From DASQFQ01 sp963730115 (lineage in GTDB: Bacteria; Actinomycetota; Thermoleophilia; Solirubrobacterales; Solirubrobacteraceae), in contig CAVSQM010000006.1 of assembly GCA_963730115.1 (NCBI GenBank), positions 1-64,000 on the forward strand: a stretch of DNA of 64,000 nt, read 5' to 3'. This document shows, piece by piece, positions 46,025 to 53,885 of the stretch. The position numbers and the translations under genes are program-made. Below the pieces are notes generated by a model. The model made no database searches, was not told where the DNA came from, and saw nothing but the letters and a program-made list of their open reading frames with translations. Position 1 is the first letter of the stretch; each line of letters starts with the position of its first letter.

Positions 46025-46669
46025 TTAGGACCCCGGGCTTACGAGCCCTTCGCGCACGGCGTAGAGCGCGGCCTGGGTCCGGTCGGTGAGGCCGAGCTTG
46101 GCGAGCACGTGGGAGACGTGGGTCTTGACCGTCTTCTCGGCGACGCCGAGCTCGAGCGCGATCCGCTTGTTCGAGTTGCCGCGCGCGATCAGGCACAGCA
46201 CCTCGAGCTCACGCGGGGTCAGCTCGTCCGCGGCGGCGCCGCGCGGGCCGCCGCTCGCGAGCTCCTCGACCACGCGCGCGGCGACCGCCGGCGACAGCGG
46301 CGCGCCTCCGGAGTGCGCGGTGCGGATCCCGCGCACGAGCTCGGCGGGCTCGACGTCCTTGAGCAGGTAGCCGGTGGCGCCCGCGCGCAGCGCCGTGAAC
46401 AGCCGCTCGTCCTCGCCGAAGCTGGTGAGGACGATCACGCGAGCGGCCGGCGCCACCTCGCGCAGCCGGCGCAGCGCGCCGATGCCGTCGAGCTCGGGCA
46501 TCACGAGGTCGAGCAGGATCACGTCGGGTGCCGTCTCAGCCGCCGCAGCCACGGCGGCCGCCCCGTCGCCCGCCTCCCCCACCACGTCGATGTCGGCCTG
46601 CAGGTCGAGGAACGTCCGCAGCCCTTGGCGCACCACGGCGTGGTCGTCGGCGATCAGCACGCGGATCAC
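46025..46669 (-). CDS. NarL/LuxR-type response regulator
   Basis: 214 residues. The receiver domain has IRVLIADDHAVVRQGL, phosphoacceptor Asp54 in VILLDLVMPELDG, and VIVLTSFGEDER. The C-terminal LuxR helix-turn-helix is LTPRELEVLCLIARGNSNKRIALELGVAEKTVKTHVSHVLAKLGLTDR. GTG at 46669 overlaps the kinase stop (GTGA). It is the partner of the kinase just upstream; target genes are unknown. Confidence 0.92.
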   Translation of the reverse strand: MIRVLIADDHAVVRQGLRTFLDLQADIDVVGEAGDGAAAVAAAAETAPDVILLDLVMPELDGIGALRRLREVAPAARVIVLTSFGEDERLFTALRAGATGYLLKDVEPAELVRGIRTAHSGGAPLSPAVAARVVEELASGGPRGAAADELTPRELEVLCLIARGNSNKRIALELGVAEKTVKTHVSHVLAKLGLTDRTQAALYAVREGLVSPGS

Positions 46670-47823
46670 GCCGCCACCTCGAGGCGCACCTGCGTCCCCG
46701 CGCCGATCGCCGACTCGATGTCGAGCGTCCCGCCGAGCTCCTCGGCGCGCTCCTCCATCGAGGTCAGCCCGAGCTTTCGCCCGCGCACCGCGCGGCGGGC
46801 CGGGTCGAAGCCCTGGCCGTCGTCGGAGACCGACAGGCGCAGCCCGCCGTTGCCGTCGCCCTCCAGGCGCACCTCGATGCGCTCGGCCTCGGCGTGCCGC
46901 AGCGCGTTCTGCAGCGCCTCCTGGGCGATCCGGAACACCTGCGCCGCGCTCGCGCCCGGCAGCCGCGGCGGATCGGCCACGCTCAGCTCGATCGGCCGCC
47001 CCGACACGCGCCGCAGCACGTCGACGTGCTTGCGCAGGACGGTCGCGAGCCCCTCCGCCTCGAGCGACGCGGGCCGCAGCTCGAACACCACCGCGCGGAG
47101 CTCCTCCATCGCGCCGCGCGCGAGCTCGCGCACGCGCTCGAGCTCGTCGGCCGCTGCCGCGGCGTCGCTGTCGAGCAGCGTGGCCGCGGACTCGACCGCC
47201 AGCGCCACGCCGAACAGCCGCTGGGTGACGTTGTCGTGCAGCTCGCGCGCGAGCCGGTTGCGCTCCTCGACGATCGACAGCTCGCGCGAGCGCTCGTTCA
47301 GGCGCGCGTTCTCGATCGCGATCGCGGCGTGCGCGGCGAGCAGCCCGATCAGCCGCTCGTCCTCGTCGGAGAACGACGGCGCCTCGACCTTGTCGGTCAG
47401 GTAGACGGCCCCGATCACGCGCCCGCGCGCCACCACCGGCACGCCGAGGAAGGAGCGCATGTCCGGGTGCGCGCTCGGCCACCAGCCGCGGAAGCGCGGG
47501 TCGGTGTGGATGTCGTCGACCCGGTACGGCTCGGGCGACTCGAGCATCGCGCCGAGCAGCCCGTGCGTCCGCGGCAGCGGGCCCATCGCCTCGATCAGCG
47601 CCTCGCTCATGCCCGAGGTGATGAAGCGTGAGAAGCCGCCGTCGCCGTCGGGCACGCCGAGCGCGGCATAGCGAGCACCGCCGAGCTCGCGCGCGGCGTG
47701 GACGAGCCGCTGCAGCACCGGCTCGACCTCGCGCTCGGAGGCCATTGCCAGCACGACGTCGGACAGCGCGCGGAAGGCGGGCGATTCGGTCACGGCGCTC
47801 AACGGTACGCCGCGAGCCGCCAC
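46666..47823 (-). CDS. GAF-containing histidine kinase (HisKA_3 type)
   Basis: 385 residues without membrane helices. A GAF domain spans about 25-172 (ARYAALGVPDGDGGFSRFITSGM, RSFLGVPVVARGRVIGAVYL). The dimerisation box ERNRLARELHDNVTQRLFG holds the phospho-His at about 196. HATPase parts are ALQNALRHAEAERI and SVSDDGQGFDP, KLGLTSMEERAEELGG. The GAF type resembles DevS/DosS-like redox or gas sensors, but no haem-binding pattern can be claimed. It is co-transcribed with the response regulator. Confidence 0.9.
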   Translation of the reverse strand: MAARGVPLSAVTESPAFRALSDVVLAMASEREVEPVLQRLVHAARELGGARYAALGVPDGDGGFSRFITSGMSEALIEAMGPLPRTHGLLGAMLESPEPYRVDDIHTDPRFRGWWPSAHPDMRSFLGVPVVARGRVIGAVYLTDKVEAPSFSDEDERLIGLLAAHAAIAIENARLNERSRELSIVEERNRLARELHDNVTQRLFGVALAVESAATLLDSDAAAAADELERVRELARGAMEELRAVVFELRPASLEAEGLATVLRKHVDVLRRVSGRPIELSVADPPRLPGASAAQVFRIAQEALQNALRHAEAERIEVRLEGDGNGGLRLSVSDDGQGFDPARRAVRGRKLGLTSMEERAEELGGTLDIESAIGAGTQVRLEVAA

Positions 47824-47842
47824 CCGTCATCGGCCGATGGTC

Positions 47843-48340
47843 CTAGACCCTTTCGAGGATGAAGACGGAGATGCGGCGCGGGGCGGCTCGCTTGGCGTAG
47901 GCGGCGAAGCCGGGGTAGGTGCGGAGCGCCTCCTGCCAGATGCGCTCGCGGCGCTCGTCCTCCACCTCGACGGCTCGGAAGGCCGAGTGCTTGCCGTCGA
48001 CCTCGACCTCCCCGTCGGGGTTCGCGCGCAGGTTGTGGCGCCAGGCGGGGTGCTTGGGCTTGCCGTAGTTGGAGCCGATGATCGCGAGGCCGTGCTCGGT
48101 CGGCTGGGCGACCAACGGCACGGTGCGCAGCCGGCCGCTGCGCGCGCCCACCGTGGTGACCATCGCGACGGGCAGCGCGCTGAGCAGGCTCGAGGCGAGG
48201 TGCCGGCCCTTCGTGAGGCGGTACGTGACCCGGTCGAGCGGCTCCAGCACGCGCGAGAGGATCGCCGAGCCGGGTCCGCTCGCCGCGAAGCGCCGGATCC
48301 ACCGCTGCAGCGCGTTCGCGTGCGCGTAGTCCCGGGCCAT
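47843..48340 (-). CDS. Deazaflavin (F420)-dependent nitroreductase-family protein
   Basis: 165 residues. ALPVAMVTTVGARSGRLRTVPLVAQPTEHGLAIIGSNYGKPKHPAWRHNL is the DDN/FDOR-A signature, followed by VEVDGKHSAFRAVEVEDERRERIWQEA and YPGFAAYAKRA. Members use coenzyme F420 to reduce quinones or nitro compounds. Its presence implies an F420-making actinobacterium. The start shares one base with the lipase stop (TGATG). Confidence 0.87.
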   Translation of the reverse strand: MARDYAHANALQRWIRRFAASGPGSAILSRVLEPLDRVTYRLTKGRHLASSLLSALPVAMVTTVGARSGRLRTVPLVAQPTEHGLAIIGSNYGKPKHPAWRHNLRANPDGEVEVDGKHSAFRAVEVEDERRERIWQEALRTYPGFAAYAKRAAPRRISVFILERV

Positions 48341-49458
48341 CAGCGCAGCCGCGCGTGGACGTAGGCGGTGGCGTCGGTCGCGGAGCGGCCGGTGACGACC
48401 GCGCCGTGGTCGACGCCGGCGTAGGTCCGGTAGGTCACCGGGTTGCCGTGTTGCTCGTAGCTGTCGACCAGCTGGTCGGTGAAGGCCTTGAAGACGACGT
48501 CGTCGGTGTCGCCCTGCTGGATCCGCACCGGCGTGCGGATGCGCAGCTCCTCGGGGTCGACGAGCGTGCTCAGCGCCGCGAACGCCGGCCCGTCGTCGAC
48601 GCCCGGGCGGAGCACGGTCGCGGGCGCGAGAGCGCCGAGCGAGCCCGGGCCGATGAGCGTGCCGATGCACTCGGTCAGCGTCTGCGGGTACAGCGCCGAC
48701 GCCTGGTCGCTCAGCGCCGCGGCCACGCCGATGTCCGGCCGAGCGATATCGAGGCCGCGGAGGATCAGCGCCAACAGGCCGCTCAGCGGGCTCGGGGCGG
48801 CGAAGCTCGGCAGCAGCGCCGCCTGCTCGGTCAGGTGCGAGGCGGGCGCGAACGCGACCGTGCCGCGGACCCGCAGGTCGCGCGTGTAGGTGGGCGCGAG
48901 CGCCGCCGCCCACAGCGCCGCCTGCCCGCCCTGCGAGTGCCCGGCGATCACGACGCGCCTGCCGATCCGCTTGTCGCGCTTGCGCGCCGCCCGCGCTGCG
49001 TCGAGCACCGACTGGCCCTCGGGCTCGCCGACCAGGTACGGGTGCTCGCCGGGCGTCCCGAGACCGGTGTAGTCGGTGCTGACGATCGCGTAGCCGGCCT
49101 TCAGCCAGCGGTCGAGCAGCGGCGGACCGGCCCCGCCGCCGCGCGACGGCGCGCAGCGGTCTGCGATGCCCGTCGTGCCGTGCGCCCAGGTGATCAGCGG
49201 CCAGCCGCCCTTCGGCGGGCGTCCCTTCGGCACCGCGAGCGTCCCGGACACCGCGGTGTCCTTGCCGGTCACCCCGGTCGAGCGGTAGAGCAGCCGCTTG
49301 CCGCGCGCCCAGATCAGCGAGCCGTGCCCGCCCTTGACCAGCGCGCGCGGCGGCGTGTAGAAGCTCGCGCCGGCCGGGCCCTTGCGGACCTTGGCGCCGG
49401 CGGCGGCGGGCAGCGTGGCGAGCAGGAGCAGGCTGAGGACGAGCGCGAGGCGAGACAT
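48340..49458 (-). CDS. Secreted alpha/beta-hydrolase (secretory lipase family)
   Basis: 372 residues. The signal peptide SRLALVLSLLLLATLPAAAGA is clear. PLITWAHGTTGIADRCAPS, AIVSTDYTGLGTPGEHPYLVGEPEGQSVLDAARAA, nucleophile Ser in VVIAGHSQGGQAALWAA, and C-terminal Asp and His regions (RIQQGDTDDVV, YAGVDHGAVV) complete the catalytic triad. The family includes fungal and actinobacterial LIP-type lipases. It is the first gene of a two-gene unit with the F420 protein. Confidence 0.88.
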   Translation of the reverse strand: MSRLALVLSLLLLATLPAAAGAKVRKGPAGASFYTPPRALVKGGHGSLIWARGKRLLYRSTGVTGKDTAVSGTLAVPKGRPPKGGWPLITWAHGTTGIADRCAPSRGGGAGPPLLDRWLKAGYAIVSTDYTGLGTPGEHPYLVGEPEGQSVLDAARAARKRDKRIGRRVVIAGHSQGGQAALWAAALAPTYTRDLRVRGTVAFAPASHLTEQAALLPSFAAPSPLSGLLALILRGLDIARPDIGVAAALSDQASALYPQTLTECIGTLIGPGSLGALAPATVLRPGVDDGPAFAALSTLVDPEELRIRTPVRIQQGDTDDVVFKAFTDQLVDSYEQHGNPVTYRTYAGVDHGAVVTGRSATDATAYVHARLR

Positions 49459-49490
49459 GGCGGCCGACGATATTAGGCCCGCCCGCGGGC

Positions 49491-51755
49491 TCAGGACGCG
49501 GCGATGTGGCGGCTGCGACGGGCCACGGTGGCGGTCGCGTCGAGCGTCGCCACGAACTCCGGCTGCGTGCGGTCGAGCACGCGCTCGAAGGCGGCCACGA
49601 CGTCGCGGTCGAACTGGCTGCCGGCGCCGCGCCGCAGCTCCTCGCGCGCGACGCTGAGCGGCAACGCGGCGCGGTACGGGCGGTCGGCGGTCATCGCCTC
49701 GTAGGCGTCCGCGACGGCGAGGATGCGCGCCTCGAGCGGGATCGCCGCGCCCACGAGCGCCTGCGGGTAGCCGCTGCCGTCGACGCGCTCGTGGTGGTGC
49801 AGCACCCAGGCTGAGATGTCGCGCAGGTTGGCGTGCTCGAGGATCCGCGAGCCGAGCTCCGGGTGGCGCTCGATCTCGACCCACTCCTCGTCGTCGAGCC
49901 GCCCGGGCTTGTGGAGGATCGCATCGGCGATCCCGAGCTTGCCGATGTCGTGGAGGATGCCCGCCGCCCGTACGCGCTCGACCTGCGGCGCCGCGAACCC
50001 GAGCTCGCGCGCGATCTGCTCGCAATAGCGCCCGACGGTCTCCGAGTGGCGCGCGGTGGCGACGTCGCGCAGGTCCAGCGTCTCGGCGAGCAGCATCGCT
50101 GCGGCCAGTTGCTCGGCCGCCCCGCCGCCCTCGGCGTCGCGCAGCGCGTCGAGCATCTCGAGCGTCTGCTCGTGGTGGACGACGCAGCGATCGCGGCCGA
50201 GCCGCTTGGCGGCGTAGAGCGCGCGATTGGCGGCCCGCATCAGCTCGCCGGCGTCGCGCGCCTCCGGGCCGCGGCTGGCGACGCCGACCGAGACCGACAC
50301 GGGGCAGGCGAAGCTCGCGAACTGGCTGCGCACCATCATCCGCACGTGCTCGGCGAGCGCCAGCGCGGCCGACTCGCCGGCGTTGGGCAGCACGAGCGCG
50401 AACTCCTCGCCACCGAGCCGGGTCGGGACGTCGGCGGTGCGCGCCGACGTGCGTAGGACCTCGGCGAAGCGCCGCAGCACGGCGTCGCCGGCGTCGTGGC
50501 CGAGCGAGTCGTTGATGCGCTTGAAGTGGTCGATGTCGATCACGAGCAGCGACAGCTCGCCGCGCGCGCCGAGGTCGTCGAGGTGGCGGTTGATCCCCTG
50601 CTCGAAGCCGCGGCGGTTGCGCAGGCCGGTGAGCGGGTCGTGGGCCGCCAGGTGCTCGAGCCGCTCGAGCCGCCGGGCGGACTCGATCGCGCCCATCGCC
50701 TGGTTGGCGAACACGCGCAGCGCCTGCAGCGCGTCGTCGGACGGCAGCAGCCGGTCCTTCGGGTCGTCGACCCACATCATCCCGTCGAGCCGGCCGGCCG
50801 AGTCGTAGAGCGGCACGACGACCCAGTGGTGGTTCCAGGCCAGCGGCCCGCGGCCGTTGGAGACCGACGAGTAGACGCCGCCGAACTCCGGCGTGAGACC
50901 GACGGCGTCGTCGCGCTCCATCACGACGCAGCCGTGCCGCAGGTGCTCGGGGGCGAGCAGCGGCGCGACCGCCTCGACCGGGACGTGCGGGAACTCCGCG
51001 GCGCGCTCCCTGGTGAAGCCGACGCCCGACAGCGGCACGAGCTTGCCCTCCTCGGCGAGGAAGGCGACGACCTTGTGGAAGCCGAGCGCCTCGCGCGTGC
51101 CCCAGCAGACCGCGTCGAGCACCTCCTCGGCGGTGCGCCGCTCGGTCAGCTGCGCCGAGACGGTGAGCAGGTGCTCGACCGCCGCGCGGTGCTTGCGCCC
51201 CGTCTCCGCGGTCTGGGCCTGCTCCACCGCGACGGCGGCGTTGGCGACGACGGTGCTGAGCAGCTCGAGCTCGACCTGGGTGGGGCGGCGGCCGGTCACC
51301 GGCTCGTCGACGGAGACGATCCCGAGCACCTCGCCGGCGGCCGAGCGCAGCGGCACCATCAGCGCATCGTCGGGGTGCCAGGCGTCGGGGTCGTCGGAGA
51401 CCTGGATCTCGGGCGTGTACGAGCGGACGTTCTCCTCGTCCCAGTCGTACTCGCCGGCGGGCACGAAGTACGTGTCCTCGCGCAGGAAGCGCTCGCTCAG
51501 CAGGCCCGCCCAGTCCTCGCGCCCGGAGGTCTGGCCCATCAGCAGCTCCTGCGACTCCGCGTTGCCGAGCACGACGGCGACCTCGTAGTCGTCCCACGCC
51601 GGCCGGTACAGGTTGATCACGACGGCGCCGTAGCCGAGCGGCCCGGCGATCGCGCCGGCGACCGCCTCGAGCACGGAACGCAGGTCGCCGCCGGTGCGGA
51701 CGGCCGCGGCGACGTCGAGCAGACCGCGCAGGCGGTCGATGGCGGAGTCGTGCAC
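49491..51755 (-). CDS. GAF-GAF-GGDEF-HD-GYP cyclic-di-GMP protein
   Basis: 754 residues. Two GAF-like domains (about 10-180, with VINLYRPAWDDYEV and ALMVPLRSAAGEVLGIVSVDE; and 190-355) precede a GGDEF domain with DPLTGLRNRRGFEQG and RLGGEEFALVLP, active-site form GGEEF. The C-terminal HD-GYP domain has ARHSETVGRYCEQIARELG, AGILHDIGKLGIAD and VLHHHERVDGSGYP. It could both make and break c-di-GMP; all key residues are present. It is cytoplasmic and a single-gene unit. Confidence 0.92.
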   Translation of the reverse strand: MHDSAIDRLRGLLDVAAAVRTGGDLRSVLEAVAGAIAGPLGYGAVVINLYRPAWDDYEVAVVLGNAESQELLMGQTSGREDWAGLLSERFLREDTYFVPAGEYDWDEENVRSYTPEIQVSDDPDAWHPDDALMVPLRSAAGEVLGIVSVDEPVTGRRPTQVELELLSTVVANAAVAVEQAQTAETGRKHRAAVEHLLTVSAQLTERRTAEEVLDAVCWGTREALGFHKVVAFLAEEGKLVPLSGVGFTRERAAEFPHVPVEAVAPLLAPEHLRHGCVVMERDDAVGLTPEFGGVYSSVSNGRGPLAWNHHWVVVPLYDSAGRLDGMMWVDDPKDRLLPSDDALQALRVFANQAMGAIESARRLERLEHLAAHDPLTGLRNRRGFEQGINRHLDDLGARGELSLLVIDIDHFKRINDSLGHDAGDAVLRRFAEVLRTSARTADVPTRLGGEEFALVLPNAGESAALALAEHVRMMVRSQFASFACPVSVSVGVASRGPEARDAGELMRAANRALYAAKRLGRDRCVVHHEQTLEMLDALRDAEGGGAAEQLAAAMLLAETLDLRDVATARHSETVGRYCEQIARELGFAAPQVERVRAAGILHDIGKLGIADAILHKPGRLDDEEWVEIERHPELGSRILEHANLRDISAWVLHHHERVDGSGYPQALVGAAIPLEARILAVADAYEAMTADRPYRAALPLSVAREELRRGAGSQFDRDVVAAFERVLDRTQPEFVATLDATATVARRSRHIAAS

Positions 51756-51772
51756 CTATCCGTTATCGGCAG

Positions 51773-52470
51773 CTAGAGCGCGACCCTGACCTCCCAGAGC
51801 TCGTCGTAGAAGCGCTTGTCGACCGTCCCGCGCAGGTACTCGACCCCGCGCGAGCCGCCGGTGCCCGGGCGCGAGCCGATCTCGCGGGCCGCCATCAGCG
51901 TGTGGTGGAAGCGCCAGCGCTGGACCGTCTCGTCGTGGTCGACCAGCTGCTCGCAGACCTGGTGGCGCAGCGTGCGCACCGGATCCTCGACGTGGTCGCG
52001 GTAGAGGTCGGCGAGCGCGGCGATCCTCGCGTCGCGGTCGTCGGGCAGCCCCGCGCCGGACCGGAACGCGTCCCACAGCGCCGCGCTGGCCGCCTCGATC
52101 TCGCGGAACTGACGCGACTGGAAGCCGCTCGCGGGCGCCAGCGGGTCGCGGAACTCGAGGAAGCCCTCGGGCCCCATGGTCTCGAGCACGTCGAGCTGGG
52201 AGAGCAGCAGGCGGTCGATCGCCACCACGCGCTTGAGGCCCGGCAGCGCGCCGGCCGGCCGATCCGCGCGCAGCTCGGCCTCGACCTTCGCGAGCTCGTG
52301 GAGCATCAGCTTGAACCACAGCTCGTACGCCTGGTGGACGATGATGAACAGCAGCTCGTCGTGCGCCCCGGGCGTGATCGGGCGCTGCAGCTCCAGCAGG
52401 TCGTCGATCAGCAGGTAGGCGGCGTACTCGGTGCCGCCGGCCGGCTGGCCGGCTCAGGCGAGCTCTCCAT
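51773..52470 (-). CDS. kynA: Tryptophan 2,3-dioxygenase (N-terminal frame uncertain)
   Basis: The 178 C-terminal residues are intact from MLHELAKVEAELRADRP to DELWEVRVAL, with DVLETMGPEGFLEFRDPLAPASGFQSRQFREIE and ARIAALADLY typical of TDO. The same frame upstream reads YAAYLLIDDLLELQRPITP and HDELLFIIVHQAYELWF, the substrate and haem-His region, but has no start codon before an in-frame stop at 52454. ATG at 52470 becomes in-frame only if two extra bases are removed, for example at the two CGAG/CTCG sites there. First step of kynurenine formation. Confidence 0.8.
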
Positions 52471-52859
52471 CCAGTGCCTGGTTTACCAGGGCGTCCGCGT
52501 CGGCGTTCTGCGCCCGTGGCACCGGCCGGATCGACCAGCGCTCGAAACCCTTCAACGCCTCCACCGCCTGCGCGTACAGCGGCTTCATGTCCGGGTGCTT
52601 GACCTTGTAGCGGCCGTTGACCTGGTGGGCGATCAGCTCGGAGTCGTTGACCACCTCGACCTCGGTCGGCGCCCAGCGCCGCCGCGCGCTCGAGCCCGAG
52701 CAGCAGCCCGCGGTACTCCGCCACGTTGTTGGTCACGCGCCCGAGCGTCACCGCCGCCTCGTCGACGACGTCGCCGTCGGGCGTGCTGAGCACGGCCGCC
52801 GCGGCCCCCGGCCCCGGGTTGCCACGCGAGCCGCCGTCCACGTGGACGACGAGCTTCAC
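52454..52859 (-). CDS. rnhA: Ribonuclease HI-like protein (one extra base)
   Basis: About 135 codons. KLVVHVDGGSRGNPGPGAAAAVL carries the first catalytic Asp, NNVAEYRGLLLGLERA the Glu, VVNDSELIAHQVNG the second Asp, and QNADADALVNQAL the last Asp. Removing T52662 restores LGADRVEVVNDSEL. This compact form lacks the basic protrusion of E. coli RNase HI and resembles the Bacillus/Streptomyces type. GTG at 52859 directly follows the stop of the small gene upstream. It degrades RNA in RNA-DNA hybrids. Confidence 0.88.
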
Positions 52860-53084
52860 TCAGGCTTCGACGTCGGCGGCGATCGGCGGGAACTCGCCCG
52901 CCACGCGGGCGCGCCGCCGGTCGCGGATCTCACGCTTGCCGCCCGCAGTGCCGTCCGCGCGGTCGCGGCGCTCGCTCTTGCGGCGGTCGATGATCACCGT
53001 GACGTTGGGATCGTCTTCGTAGTAGGCGGCGAGCTGGTCGTACAGCTCGGGCGCAAGGGGTTCCGGGACAACGCAGAAGATCAC
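52860..53084 (-). CDS. Small charged protein of unknown function
   Basis: 74 residues: MIFCVVPEPLAPELYDQLAAYYEDDPNVTVIIDRRKSERR, then a basic stretch and PPIAADVEA. The first half looks like a compact alpha/beta unit ending in a strand VTVIIDRR. I do not recognise a named family. It abuts the RNase HI gene, so the two are probably co-transcribed. Confidence 0.65.
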   Translation of the reverse strand: MIFCVVPEPLAPELYDQLAAYYEDDPNVTVIIDRRKSERRDRADGTAGGKREIRDRRRARVAGEFPPIAADVEA

Positions 53085-53138
53085 GAGGCGGATCCTACCC
53101 GTAGCAATTTCACTGTCACTCGATCATCCGTTGAGTTG

Positions 53139-53858
53139 TCATTCGGCGGCGGCGAGGTGCAGTCCTCCCCGCTCGTCCGCAGCGGCGTTCGCGACCTGCT
53201 CGTCCGGGTCGAGCTCAGACAGCTCGGCGCCCTGCGCGATCTGGCGTACGCCGCCCGCTTCGTCGGACAGGTCGATCTCGAACCGGTACCAGCTGAGCTC
53301 CCACATCACGGCGATCCCGACCACGCTCGGACGGTCAGGGAGCGGACGCGCGCTGACCGCCGGGGCGCCCAGCGAGCGGGCGATCCCGCCCACCGTGCGG
53401 GTGTGCTCGGACGCATTGAAGACCTCGAGCGCGCGCTCGACCTTGAGCTCGGCGTTCGTCGGCACCGCGCGCACGTGGCGCGGCCGGCGCGGCAGCTCGG
53501 GCGGCGGCGCGGTCTCGCGCGCCGCCGGCTCACGCGACGCGTCCTCGGGCGTATACGCCGCCTCCTCCTCGGCCGCAGCCTCGTCGGCGACCTCCCGCGC
53601 GCGCTCGCGGCGCGCGCGGAACTTGTCCAGGAAGCCGCGGCCGCGCTCCTGGCGCGAGGTCCGCAGCGTCAGCTCGTCGCCGCCGTCCTCACGGATCCAG
53701 CCTTCCTGCTGCGCGCGCACGGTGCACAGCTCGCACACCTGGCGCCGCTCGCCGCCGGCCAGGTAGGACTCCGCGCGCTCTCCGCGCAGCAGCGTCCGCC
53801 CGCACACGTCGCACGAGATGTCGAGCTGATTGGTCCTGATGTCGCGCGTGCTCGCCAC
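53139..53858 (-). CDS. Zinc-ribbon protein of unknown function
   Basis: 239 residues. CDVCGRTLLRGERAESYLAGGERRQVCELC is a four-Cys zinc ribbon. A central acidic/basic helix (RARRERAREVADEAAAEEEAAY) links to a C-terminal domain with ERALEVFNASEHTRTVGGIARSLGAP and GIAVMWELSWYRFEIDLSDE. The last domain may bind a partner, but no family name can be given. It probably acts in the cytoplasm; neighbours are housekeeping genes. Confidence 0.7.
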   Translation of the reverse strand: MASTRDIRTNQLDISCDVCGRTLLRGERAESYLAGGERRQVCELCTVRAQQEGWIREDGGDELTLRTSRQERGRGFLDKFRARRERAREVADEAAAEEEAAYTPEDASREPAARETAPPPELPRRPRHVRAVPTNAELKVERALEVFNASEHTRTVGGIARSLGAPAVSARPLPDRPSVVGIAVMWELSWYRFEIDLSDEAGGVRQIAQGAELSELDPDEQVANAAADERGGLHLAAAE

Positions 53859-53885
53859 CGCGTGGCGAGCGTAGCAACGGCTGGT

